This document shows, piece by piece, positions 50,160-59,528 of a stretch of 64,000 bases of DNA; positions within the stretch are counted from its first letter, which is position 1, and each line of letters begins with the position of its first letter. The position numbers and the translations under genes are program-made. Source of the stretch: Rhodococcoides fascians A25f. GTDB lineage: Bacteria; Actinomycetota; Actinomycetes; Mycobacteriales; Mycobacteriaceae. The DNA is taken from NCBI RefSeq assembly GCF_000760935.2, contig NZ_CP049744.1, forward strand, positions 5,363,501 to 5,427,500, in the 5' to 3' direction. Below the pieces are notes generated by a model, which saw nothing but the letters and a program-made list of their open reading frames with translations, was not told where the DNA came from and searched no databases.

Positions 50160-51989
50160 CTACCTCAGGAAGCGACCCGCAGCTTCGATGGCCGGCGTCG
50201 AGCTGCCCGCGTTGTTCACGAAGACCGCGAACGCAAGATCGCCGGAAATTCCGACGAACCAACCGTGAGCGCCTTCGTTGTTGGCACCGAATTCGGCGGT
50301 TCCGGTCTTGCCGAGCAACCCGGGGATGTCATTCAGCGCCGTGGCCGTTCCGCCGGTGATGGTCTCGCGCATCATCGTCTTCAGTTGCTCGGTGACCTGC
50401 GGGTTCACTGCTGCCGGCTGCATGTTGCCCACGCCGGGCTTACCTGCGACGACCGTCGGCGGAAGCAAGCCGTTATTGGCGATGGACGATGCGACCAGCG
50501 CCATCCCGAACGGTGACGCGGTCACCTGGCCCTGGCCGATGGCAGATTCGACGCGCTGCGCCGGGGTGTCGGCCGACGGCACCGAGCCGGTGACGGTCGT
50601 CAGGCCAGGGGTGACGTAGTCGACGCCGAGGCCGTACTGCGCCGCCGCGTCGGTCAGACCGTTCGGCGGGAGTGCGACGCCGAGGCGGCCCATCGTCGTA
50701 TTGCACGATTTTGCGAACGCGGTGTGCAGCGGCACGTCACCGAGTTCGAAGTTGTCGTCGTTCGGGATCTGCCTGCCTTCGATGTTCTCGGTCGCCGGGC
50801 ACGGCAGCACGGTATCGGGGGTGACGGCACCGGACTGCAGGGCAGCCGAGGTGGTGACCGTCTTGAACGTCGACCCCGGCGGGTACAGGCCGGTCAAGGC
50901 GATCGGGCCCTCGGCGTCCGCGGCGGCATTCTGGGCAACGGCCAGAACATTTCCCGTCGACGGCCGAAGCGCGACGATCGCAGCCTGCTGTGGCAACGAC
51001 GCCAGGGCGTTCTCGGCTTTGAGTTGCAGCGCCGAGTCGACGGTGGTCGCGATGTCCTCGCCGGTGCTTGCATCGCGTCCGGCGAGCTGGGTGACGGTGC
51101 CATCGGCTGCGACCGCTTGGATCGCCCAGCCACGATTGGTGGCCTGCTCCTGCTCCCACAGCGTCGTCAGATCACTGAGCACCGGCGAGACGAGGTTGCG
51201 ATCGGTGGCCAACAATCGCGTCTGCGGCGCGAGCGTGACTCCGGGGATGGTGGCGAGCTGGGCACCGATGGGGTCGATATCCGACTGGCGGAGGGAGACT
51301 ATCGTGGCTGAATTACCCTGTGCAGCAGCAACACTCGATGCGACGGACTCGGCCGTGATACCCGGAACGACGGATCCGACGAGGTTCGCGACAGCTACGG
51401 GATCGGCCGTCGCATCGACGTTGACGAGGGTGACCACCTGCTGCGACATCAGCTCGACGCCGTTGCCGTCGAAGATACGAGGTGCCACCAGAGCATCGGT
51501 CGGAGTGAATCGCACCGACGAGTCGGCCGTCAGGCCCGGCACCAACATCGCCGGATCCCAGGTGATCTTCCACCCCTGCTGGGTCTCGGCTGCAGTGGCC
51601 GACGTGGTGTAGTTCCACTCCTTCGGTTCACCGTCCGGTTCGGCGGTGCCGTCGCTGGTCGTCGAGAAACGCCAGCCGGCGTTCAACGTGAACGTGCCGG
51701 CATCCTCGTTGGCGTCGACAGCCTCGAAATCCGGAGTGGCCGTCACCGTTCCGCCGCCCGAGAGCCCGTCGTACAACGCGGTGAGCGCTGCCGTCGCTCC
51801 GGCCGGATCGGTGGTCAGCGCGGCCGCCTGCTCGATGTTGGAGCTGTTGACCGCGGCCGCAAACTGCTCGGCGACCGTCTGCGGCTGATCGGGACCACTC
51901 TGACCGCAGGCGGCGAGCACCAATGCCAGTACGGACACGATCGCGGCCAGAGTCGTCGGTCTTGTCGTTGTGCGCACGGAGTCGATCAT
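50160..51989 (-). CDS. Class B penicillin-binding lipoprotein (MecA-N domain + transpeptidase)
   Basis: A 609-residue lipoprotein. The lipobox LAAC (C28) follows a hydrophobic signal. An NTF2-like MecA-N domain comes first, then a transpeptidase with intact S-x-x-K S373-TFK (373-376), S-x-N SCN (428-430) and K-T-G (561-563). It cross-links peptidoglycan on the outer face of the cytoplasmic membrane, like mycobacterial PBP-lipo (Rv2864c). Start is the ATG at 51989, chosen over a GTG at 52001. It is followed by the inactive paralogue after 85 bases. Confidence 0.93.
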   Translation of the reverse strand: MIDSVRTTTRPTTLAAIVSVLALVLAACGQSGPDQPQTVAEQFAAAVNSSNIEQAAALTTDPAGATAALTALYDGLSGGGTVTATPDFEAVDANEDAGTFTLNAGWRFSTTSDGTAEPDGEPKEWNYTTSATAAETQQGWKITWDPAMLVPGLTADSSVRFTPTDALVAPRIFDGNGVELMSQQVVTLVNVDATADPVAVANLVGSVVPGITAESVASSVAAAQGNSATIVSLRQSDIDPIGAQLATIPGVTLAPQTRLLATDRNLVSPVLSDLTTLWEQEQATNRGWAIQAVAADGTVTQLAGRDASTGEDIATTVDSALQLKAENALASLPQQAAIVALRPSTGNVLAVAQNAAADAEGPIALTGLYPPGSTFKTVTTSAALQSGAVTPDTVLPCPATENIEGRQIPNDDNFELGDVPLHTAFAKSCNTTMGRLGVALPPNGLTDAAAQYGLGVDYVTPGLTTVTGSVPSADTPAQRVESAIGQGQVTASPFGMALVASSIANNGLLPPTVVAGKPGVGNMQPAAVNPQVTEQLKTMMRETITGGTATALNDIPGLLGKTGTAEFGANNEGAHGWFVGISGDLAFAVFVNNAGSSTPAIEAAGRFLR

Positions 51990-52030
51990 GCCCCAGGCCA
52001 CCGACGAACCGATGGTGGCGCGATCCCGAA

Positions 52031-52067
52031 GATGCGAGTAATCATGTAATCAGTATTACTTCGCATC
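52031..52067 (+). promoter_or_regulatory. GTAAT-rich inverted repeat, probable operator
   Basis: GATGCGAGTAAT (52031-52042) and ATTACTTCGCATC (52055-52067) are near-perfect reverse complements (12 of 13), and the middle contains a further TGTAATCAGTATTAC pattern. It lies directly upstream of the GAGGAGA ribosome-binding site of the next gene and between it and the PBP gene, so it may control both. Confidence 0.6.
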
Positions 52068-52078
52068 GAGGAGACCTC

Positions 52079-52624
52079 ATGAAACCCAACGGACGCTCGT
52101 TCGGACGCCCCGGCGGCTGGCAGCACGCAGACATCCCGAATGCCACCGATGCAGCCGAGTGGTTCGGCGGCAGACTCCCCGAAAGCTGGTTCGACGGGGA
52201 CGCCTCGATCGAGGTCGATCGCGAGGAGATCCTCGTCGTCGGCACCCTGCCCGCCGAACAGGACAGTTCACCCGCCGCCGTCGAGGGCCGCATCGCTCGC
52301 TTTCGGGAAACGACCCGTGGTGACCGCATCCAGATCGCAGCCGAGGCCGAGAAGCGATACGGCCGCAAGGTCGCGTGGGGAGTTCGGACCGAATCTGAGG
52401 TCGTCCTGTTCACCCATCTCGCCGTTCCGGTCATGACGCGCCTGCGTCAGCCCGAGCGTCGCGTCCTCGACACCCTCGTCGATGCCGGGGTCGCTCGCTC
52501 CCGCGCGGATGCGTTGGCCTGGGCCGTGAAGCTGGTCGGCGAACACACCCAGGAATGGCTGGACGAGCTCCGCGGCGCCATGGAGACGGTCGACGAGCTG
52601 CGCAAGAAGGGGCCGTCGGTCTAA
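52079..52624 (+). CDS. Hypothetical protein with C-terminal ribbon-helix-helix-like segment
   Basis: A 181-residue protein. The N-terminal 110 residues (FGRPGGWQHADIPNATDAAE...) match no family I know. The C-terminal part LRQPERRVLDTLVDAGVARS then RADALAWAVKLVGEH (about residues 122-156) resembles a CopG/RHH DNA-binding unit in which a basic strand precedes two helices. A GAGGAGA ribosome-binding site lies before the ATG at 52079, and a GTAAT-rich palindrome sits just upstream, which fits autoregulation. Function not recognised. Confidence 0.65.
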   Translation: MKPNGRSFGRPGGWQHADIPNATDAAEWFGGRLPESWFDGDASIEVDREEILVVGTLPAEQDSSPAAVEGRIARFRETTRGDRIQIAAEAEKRYGRKVAWGVRTESEVVLFTHLAVPVMTRLRQPERRVLDTLVDAGVARSRADALAWAVKLVGEHTQEWLDELRGAMETVDELRKKGPSV

Positions 52625-52657
52625 TTCGATTGCGCGAACGTCAGGCTCGGGGTTACC

Positions 52658-52717
52658 GTGATCCTTGCCTTGTTGCCCACAGATTCGGAGAGGCCATTGC
52701 TCTTCCAAAGGTTCTAG
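52658..52717 (+). CDS. Candidate 19-codon leader peptide before the ABC-F gene
   Basis: GTG 52658, with GGGG five bases upstream, opens VILALLPTDSERPLLFQRF and stops at TAG 52715-52717. The last codons lie in the left arm of the hairpin that hides the ABC-F ribosome-binding site. Antibiotic-resistance ABC-F genes are often controlled by such leader peptides. This one is short and could be chance. Confidence 0.35.
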   Translation: MILALLPTDSERPLLFQRF

Positions 52718-52751
52718 ACGCCTGCAGATCGTCCGCATGCACACCTTTGGA
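52704..52751 (+). promoter_or_regulatory. Ribosome-binding-site-sequestering hairpin (candidate attenuator)
   Basis: TCCAAAGGT (52704-52712) pairs exactly with ACCTTTGGA (52743-52751), with GACG/CGTC pairing inside (52717-52720 and 52731-52734). The GGAG ribosome-binding site of the ABC-F gene is within the right arm. Ribosomes stalled near the end of the leader ORF would open it. Confidence 0.5.
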
Positions 52752-52757
52752 GCGCCC

Positions 52758-54359
52758 ATGCCTCATTCATCCTCCCTTTCTGTCTCGAACCTGACGTTCT
52801 CCTGGCCCGACGGCGACCCCGTGTTCGACGCCTTGTCGGCCATCTTTCCCAGCGGCACAACAGGTCTCATCGGCTCCAATGGTGCCGGTAAGTCGACACT
52901 GCTGAAGTTGCTCGCCGGAGATTTGACGCCGCAACACGGTTCGATCTCGATTCCCGGCGTACTCGGCTATCTGCGCCAGGACGTCGCACTCGATCCCGAT
53001 CTCCCAGTGGACTCGGTGCTGGCCATCGACCATATCCGAGAAGCATTGCACCGCATCGAATCCGGGATGTCGACCGAGGACGACTTCACCGTCGTCGGAT
53101 CTGCGTGGGATATCGAGGAGCGCGCACTGGCGTTGCTGGACAAGCTCGGACTCGGCAATATCGTCGGTTCGATCGATGACCTCGATCGACGAGTCGGCAC
53201 CCTGTCGGGCGGCGAAGCCATGTTGTTGGCTCTCACCGCGCAGTTGTTGGGCGAACCCGATGTTCTGCTACTGGACGAGCCGACGAACAACCTCGATCGG
53301 GTTGCGCGAGAACGCTTGTACACAGCTGTCGACGGCTACTCGGGTGTGCTGATCGTCTGCACCCACGACCTGGAACTGCTCGAGCGGGTCGACTCCGTCG
53401 CCGAGGTGCGGGCCGAGCGCAGCGGAGTCTCGCGGCTGCGCATGTTCGGCGGCAACTATCGGCACTATCGGTCGGTCGTCGACGCCGAGCAGTATGCGGC
53501 ACGAGCGACGGTCCGTGATGCCAAGAACGACGTCCGCAAGCAGGAACGCGAATTGATCGACACACGAATCAAACTCGACCGGCGTCTGCGCTACGGCAAG
53601 AAGATGGAAGAGCAGAAACGCGAACCCAAGATCATCATGGGTGCGCGAAAACGCGCCGCCCAGGAATCGGCCGGAAAGCTCCACGGTACCCACAACGATC
53701 GCGTCGACGATGCCCGGTCGTCCCTGTCCGCGGCCGAGGACCTGCTCCGCGACGACCGCGAGATCCGCGTCGACCTCCCGGCAACCAAAGTTCATCCCGG
53801 GCAGGTGGTGCTGACGCACGAGGACGTGCACATCGTGGGCCCTGAGCGCATCGCATTGATCGGGCCGAACGGCAGTGGCAAGACCACCCTGTTGCGCACT
53901 CTGAATGCGGCCGGCGCAGTGGTGCCGTGGAAGTACTTACCGCAGCGACTCGACGTCTTCGACGAATCCCGCACCGTTGCCGAGAACGTCGCCGACGTGG
54001 CACCGCACGCCACGGCCGAACAGATCCGGGGACAACTCGCCCGATTCCTGTTCCGCGGGTCCGACGCCGATGCCGTCGTCGCCACCCTCTCCGGTGGAGA
54101 ACGACTGCGGGCTGCACTGGCGCGAATCCTCCTGGCAGAGCCTGCTCCGAAACTACTGATGCTCGACGAGCCAACCAACAACCTCGACATCGCCAGCCGG
54201 CAACACCTCATCGAAGCCTTGGAGACATTCGAGGGTGCGCTGATTATCGCGAGCCACGATCGGCCGTTCCTGGATGCCATCGGCCCGACCCGCACGATCG
54301 ACCTCACCCCAATCGCCGAGTCCGCCGCAGAAGCGCCCACCCGTAGGGTCTCAATGTGA
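52758..54359 (+). CDS. ABC-F family ATPase (ribosome-associated type)
   Basis: A 533-residue protein with two ABC domains and no membrane part: Walker A GSNGAGKS and GPNGSGKT, signatures LSGGE, and Walker B LLLDEPTNN and LMLDEPTNN. The linker between them (about residues 240-340) is charged and helical (KQERELIDTRIKLDRRL). ABC-F proteins act in the ribosomal E site, for translation control or antibiotic protection. The hairpin leader makes a resistance-type role worth testing. The ATG at 52758 follows GGAG by about 6 bases; an ATG at 52737 would add 7 residues. Confidence 0.9.
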   Translation: MPHSSSLSVSNLTFSWPDGDPVFDALSAIFPSGTTGLIGSNGAGKSTLLKLLAGDLTPQHGSISIPGVLGYLRQDVALDPDLPVDSVLAIDHIREALHRIESGMSTEDDFTVVGSAWDIEERALALLDKLGLGNIVGSIDDLDRRVGTLSGGEAMLLALTAQLLGEPDVLLLDEPTNNLDRVARERLYTAVDGYSGVLIVCTHDLELLERVDSVAEVRAERSGVSRLRMFGGNYRHYRSVVDAEQYAARATVRDAKNDVRKQERELIDTRIKLDRRLRYGKKMEEQKREPKIIMGARKRAAQESAGKLHGTHNDRVDDARSSLSAAEDLLRDDREIRVDLPATKVHPGQVVLTHEDVHIVGPERIALIGPNGSGKTTLLRTLNAAGAVVPWKYLPQRLDVFDESRTVAENVADVAPHATAEQIRGQLARFLFRGSDADAVVATLSGGERLRAALARILLAEPAPKLLMLDEPTNNLDIASRQHLIEALETFEGALIIASHDRPFLDAIGPTRTIDLTPIAESAAEAPTRRVSM

Positions 54360-54397
54360 CTTTTGGTGGCCTTTTCGGGGGTCAATGTCACGTTGAG
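54350..54397 (+). terminator. Hairpin embedding the ABC-F stop codon
   Basis: CTCAATGTGAC (54350-54360) pairs with GTCACGTTGAG (54387-54397), with one G-U pair. The TGA of the ABC-F gene (54357-54359) lies in the left arm. This arrangement occurs again at 55204-55283. Confidence 0.6.
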
Positions 54398-54423
54398 TGG
54401 ACTCGAAGGAAGACAATCGCGGG

Positions 54424-55209
54424 GTGGAGTACGCCTCGAATGCAGACGATGGGACACGGATCGCATACACGGTGGTGGGGTCCGGGCCGCCGTTGTTGAT
54501 GGTGCACGGCAGTTTTCTGACGCACACGATTTGGCGGACGTTCGGCTATGTGAAGGCGTTGCGCGGAAGTCGGCAATTGATTCTGATCGACAGTCGCGGG
54601 CATGGCCGCAGCGAGAAGCCGCATACTCCCGACGCCTATGCGATGGGCAACATCGTCGGCGATCTGACGGCGGTACTCGATGCGGTAGGCGCACAGACAG
54701 TCGACTACCTCGGCTATTCGTTCGGGGCACGGGCCGGGTTGGCGTTGACGGCGGCAGCGCCCGAGCGAGTGCGATCACTGGCCGTCGGCGGCGGTAGTCA
54801 CGGCGCTCAGGCAGGCGCGTTCGACCGCCTCTTCTTCCCTGGGTGCGCAGATGTGTTGGAGCAGCGCGGCATGGACGGATTTCTCGAAGTCTGGACCAGC
54901 CACCGCATGTTCCCGATCGACGCCGGAACGCGAGCGGTGTTCTCCGCCAACGATGCTCAGGCCTTGGCCGCGTACATCCGTGCCTGCGATGCCGATCCTG
55001 GACTACCCGACGAGGCGCTGCAGCGATTCACTCAACCCTCGCTGTTCTACGTCGGCAGCCAGGACGGTACGAGACTCGACGACACACGGGCAGCCGCAGC
55101 GCTGGTTCCGAACTCCGAATTGCACGTCATCCGCGGATTCGATCACGCGACGACGATGGCCGCGTCCGCAGAGGTGCTCGGAGTCCTCGAACGGTTCTGG
55201 GACAGGTGA
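54424..55209 (+). CDS. Alpha/beta hydrolase
   Basis: A 261-residue hydrolase (counting from V10 of the longest frame). The oxyanion loop is MVHGSFLTHTIW. The nucleophile elbow is GYSFGA (Ser), the acid is in GSQDGTRLDD, and the His in GFDHATTM. The best start is GTG 54424, with GAAGGAAG 11 bases upstream; a GTG at 54397 lies in the terminator arm and would add 9 residues. Substrate unknown. It converges with the acyl-CoA synthetase gene, and their ends share a hairpin. Confidence 0.82.
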   Translation: MEYASNADDGTRIAYTVVGSGPPLLMVHGSFLTHTIWRTFGYVKALRGSRQLILIDSRGHGRSEKPHTPDAYAMGNIVGDLTAVLDAVGAQTVDYLGYSFGARAGLALTAAAPERVRSLAVGGGSHGAQAGAFDRLFFPGCADVLEQRGMDGFLEVWTSHRMFPIDAGTRAVFSANDAQALAAYIRACDADPGLPDEALQRFTQPSLFYVGSQDGTRLDDTRAAAALVPNSELHVIRGFDHATTMAASAEVLGVLERFWDR

Positions 55210-55283
55210 CGTCAGCGTCCACAATTCACCTCGAGAGACGGGATTCCGCCTCCCACAGCAAATAGTGGACGCTCACATCACCT
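55204..55283. terminator. Nested palindrome shared by two converging genes
   Basis: AGGTGA (55204-55209) pairs with TCACCT (55278-55283), and AGCGTCCAC (55214-55222) with GTGGACGCT (55265-55273); inside is GAG-A-CGG...CCG-C-CTC. The stop codons of the hydrolase (55207-55209) and of the synthetase (55278-55280) each sit in an outer arm. Confidence 0.72.
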
Positions 55284-56966
55284 CTTCAACGCGGGAAACT
55301 GGTCGTCACGCCACTCGGTCTCCAGTGGTCCCACGGCAGCGTCCTCGCGGGCACGCAATTCCACTCGGCGGATCTTGCCCGAGATGGTTTTCGGCAGCTC
55401 GAAGAACTCGATACGCCGGACACGCAGGAACGGGGCCAGGTGCTCCCGGGCATACTTCAAGATCTCGAATGCCGTGTCCTCGTTGGGTTCCCAGCCCGAC
55501 GCCAATGCCACATACGCCTTGGGGACGGCCAGTCGCGTCTCGTCGGGAGCGGGCACCACTGCAGCCTCGGCCACTGCGGGGTGTTCGATGAGAACGCTTT
55601 CGAGCTCGAACGGGGAGATCTTGTAGTCGGAGGCCTTGAAGACGTCATCGGTGCGGCCGACGTAGGTGATGTACCCCTCGGAGTCCCGCGATGCCACGTC
55701 GCCGGTGTGGTAGTAGCCGTCGGCCATGACAGCGGCGTTGCGCTCGGGGTCCCCGAGGTAGCCGGTCATCAGGTTGAACGGATTCTGCGCCAGGTCGAGG
55801 CAGATCTCACCCTCGTCGGCGAGTTCACCGGTGGTGGGGTCGACGATCACCACCGGCACTCCGGGCAATGGCCGGCCCATGGAACCGGACTTGAGCATCG
55901 CGCCGGGTGTATTGGCCACCAGCGCAGTGGTTTCCGTCTGCCCGAATCCGTCGCGAATGTTCAGGCCCCACTCCCGCTGCACCGTGGAGATCACCTCCGG
56001 ATTGAGTGGCTCACCGGCACCGATTGCCTCACGGAGTGAACCCCCACCGCCGGTGAGGTCAGCTTGAATGAGCATGCGCCACACGGTCGGTGGCGCACAG
56101 AAGGTCGTCACTTCGACGCGTCGGATCTGCTCGAGCAATGCCGACGCGTCGAACTTGCCGTAGTTGTAGATGAAGATGGTCGCCTCGGCGATCCACGGCG
56201 CGAAGAAGCAACTCCACGCATGTTTGGCCCAACCGGGCGAGCTGATGTTCAGGTGCACGTCGCCCGGACGAAGCCCGAGGAAGTACATGGTGCTCAGATG
56301 TCCGACGGGATAGGAGATCTGAGTGTGTTCGACGAGCTTGGGCTTGCTGGTGGTGCCGGAGGTGAAGTACATCAACAGGCGGTCGTCGGGTGCAGTGACG
56401 GACTCGAACGGCCGCGCCTCCGCGGATCGAGCATCGGCGTAATCGAGCCAGCCTTCGTGTGCGGAGGTCGCGATGCGCAGGTAGTCACCGGGAACGTCGT
56501 CGAATTTGCCGGTGTCCGAGGGGTTCACGATCACGGCGCGGGCATTGCCGCGCACCACCCGATCGGTCAGATCGCTGGAGCCGATGGCCGTGGTGGTCGG
56601 CATCAGCACCGCACCCAGCTTCATCACCGCGAGCATCGACTCCCAGAGTTCGACCTGGTTGCCCAGCATCAGGATCACCGAATCGCCGCGACCGATCCCC
56701 TGCTGCTCGAGCCACCGGGCAACCTGGTCCGAGCGCCGCGCGATGTCGTCGAAGCTGTACTTGGCCTCGCTGCCGTCCTCCTCGACGATCCACAGCGCGG
56801 TGCCGTCGTTGCCGCGGGCGATCGCGTCGAACCAGTCGATCGCCCAGTTGAAGGTATCGCCGAACGATGGCCACTCGAAAGTTTCGACGGCTCGGTCGTA
56901 GTCGCCGTACGCGTCGAGCAGTAGATCGCGAGCGTTCCTGAATGCCGTGTACGCCGATTCGGCCAT
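55278..56966 (-). CDS. AMP-forming acyl-CoA synthetase
   Basis: A 562-residue adenylate-forming enzyme. The phosphate loop is YFTSGTTSKPKLVEHT, the A5 motif DGFGQTETTALV, the hinge GRTDDVFKASDYKISPFE, and the A10 lysine is in PKTISGKIRR. It activates a carboxylic acid, probably a medium-chain or short-chain acyl group, to acyl-CoA. The ATG at 56966 (MAESAYTAFR) follows AGGAGG; the longer frame has no signal. Substrate not predictable. Confidence 0.92.
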   Translation of the reverse strand: MAESAYTAFRNARDLLLDAYGDYDRAVETFEWPSFGDTFNWAIDWFDAIARGNDGTALWIVEEDGSEAKYSFDDIARRSDQVARWLEQQGIGRGDSVILMLGNQVELWESMLAVMKLGAVLMPTTTAIGSSDLTDRVVRGNARAVIVNPSDTGKFDDVPGDYLRIATSAHEGWLDYADARSAEARPFESVTAPDDRLLMYFTSGTTSKPKLVEHTQISYPVGHLSTMYFLGLRPGDVHLNISSPGWAKHAWSCFFAPWIAEATIFIYNYGKFDASALLEQIRRVEVTTFCAPPTVWRMLIQADLTGGGGSLREAIGAGEPLNPEVISTVQREWGLNIRDGFGQTETTALVANTPGAMLKSGSMGRPLPGVPVVIVDPTTGELADEGEICLDLAQNPFNLMTGYLGDPERNAAVMADGYYHTGDVASRDSEGYITYVGRTDDVFKASDYKISPFELESVLIEHPAVAEAAVVPAPDETRLAVPKAYVALASGWEPNEDTAFEILKYAREHLAPFLRVRRIEFFELPKTISGKIRRVELRAREDAAVGPLETEWRDDQFPALKR

Positions 56967-57056
56967 GTTTCCTCCTGCGCCTGTGATGCCCATCACCGCC
57001 ACGGTAAGGGAGATGAACAATCCCTCGCTACCCCTGAACGGGGGTGGCAACTCGGC

Positions 57057-57062
57057 TAGCCT
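57057..57062 (+). promoter_or_regulatory. -10 element TAGCCT of a leaderless gene
   Basis: TAGCCT ends 8 bases before the GTG at 57071, which has no ribosome-binding site. Confidence 0.5.
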
Positions 57063-57070
57063 CGATCACC

Positions 57071-57540
57071 GTGACCATCAGATACTTCGCTATCGCATGT
57101 GCACTGGGGATAGTCCACGCCGCGTTTTCCGCCTATTGGGCTGCAGGTGGCCGATGGATGCTCGACACGGTGGGAGCCTTCGCGACGGAGTGGGTCGACT
57201 CGGAACCGACATCGGCACGAACGGCACTGCTGGTGCTTGCACTCGTCAAACTCGCAGCGGCAATTCTTCCGGCCCTCGCGTACATGAACCGGCCCCGCCT
57301 GGCCGCACAGAACCGGACCTGGGTGCCGTCATTGATCCTCGGCATATCCTGGCCCGGCTCTGTACTGCTGATTCTCTGGGGCGGAGCATCGTTCGTCGGT
57401 GCGGTGATCGGCCTGATCGCCTCGGACGAGAACCGAAGCGTCAAATACGGCCACCTGTTTTTCGACGGCATCTTCTTGCTCTGGGGCGCAGCGCTTCTGA
57501 CGGCACTGATCCTGTCCAGAAAAGCCGCGTACCAACCGCG

Positions 57541-57544
<4 letters not shown>
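57071..57544 (+). CDS. DUF3995-family membrane protein
   Basis: A 157-residue protein with four hydrophobic helices and the DUF3995 pattern GIVHAAFSAYWAAGGRW near the start. Function unknown. The GTG at 57071 is supported by TAGCCT. Its TAG stop overlaps that of the converging ATPase gene in the palindrome CTAG (57541-57544). Confidence 0.78.
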
Positions 57545-58647
<1,103 letters not shown>

Positions 58648-58658
58648 GAGACTTTCTC

Positions 58659-59528
58659 CTACTTGATTGCGCCGAAGGACAGACCGCGCACGAGCTTGTT
58701 CTGCGCGAACCATCCGGCAAGGACGACGGGAAGTGCTGCGAACGTCGCAGCAGCGGAAAGCTGGGCCCAGTACAGGCCCTGGCCGGTGATGAATCCGACG
58801 AGGTACACCGGAATCGTCTGGGCCTGAACGGCAGTGAGGTTGACCGCGAAGAAGAACTCGTTCCACGAGAAGATGACGCAGATGAGCGACGTCGCCGCGA
58901 TACCGGGCGAGACGAGCGGAAGGATCACCTCGCGCACCGAGGTCCACAGCGATGCCCCGTCCATACTCGCGGCCTCGAGCAGTTCGCTCGGCACCTCGAG
59001 GAAGAACGAGCGCATCATCCACACGGCGATGGGAAGATTCATCGCGGTGTACAGCACGACCAAGGTCCAGATGTTGTCCAACATTCCGATGTCGCCGACG
59101 ATGACGTACAGCGGGACGATCGCCGCGACGACCGGGAGCATCTTGGTGGAGATGAAGAAGAACAGCACGTCCTTCGTCTTCTTGACCGGTCGCAGTGACA
59201 GTGCGAAGGCAGCCGGAACACCCAGCAGCAGAACGAAGATCGTCGAGACGACCGTCGCGAACGCCGAGTTCAGCAAGGTGGTGCCGATGCCGCTCTCGAG
59301 CACGCCGCGGTACTGATCCAGGGTCGGCGTGAAGAACAGCTTGGGCGGATCGGAGTAGGCGTCGGCCTCCTGCTTGAAGCCGGTGAGGACCATCCACAGC
59401 ACCGGGAAGAAGAACGCGATACCCGCGACCCAGGCCACGAAGGACCAGATCGAGCCCGGTCCCCACTTGCTCTTGCGCTTGATCGGCGCGGCGTCGGTCG
59501 ACTTCTTGTCTACAGTTGCGGTGCTCAT
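58659..59528 (-). CDS. Sugar ABC transporter permease (MalG-like)
   Basis: A 289-residue permease with six membrane helices and the EAA loop LLEAASMDGASLWTSVREVI, where the ATPase docks. It forms the channel with the second permease. Its ATG at 59528 shares one base with that gene's stop (TGATG on the minus strand). Confidence 0.93.
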   Translation of the reverse strand: MSTATVDKKSTDAAPIKRKSKWGPGSIWSFVAWVAGIAFFFPVLWMVLTGFKQEADAYSDPPKLFFTPTLDQYRGVLESGIGTTLLNSAFATVVSTIFVLLLGVPAAFALSLRPVKKTKDVLFFFISTKMLPVVAAIVPLYVIVGDIGMLDNIWTLVVLYTAMNLPIAVWMMRSFFLEVPSELLEAASMDGASLWTSVREVILPLVSPGIAATSLICVIFSWNEFFFAVNLTAVQAQTIPVYLVGFITGQGLYWAQLSAAATFAALPVVLAGWFAQNKLVRGLSFGAIK

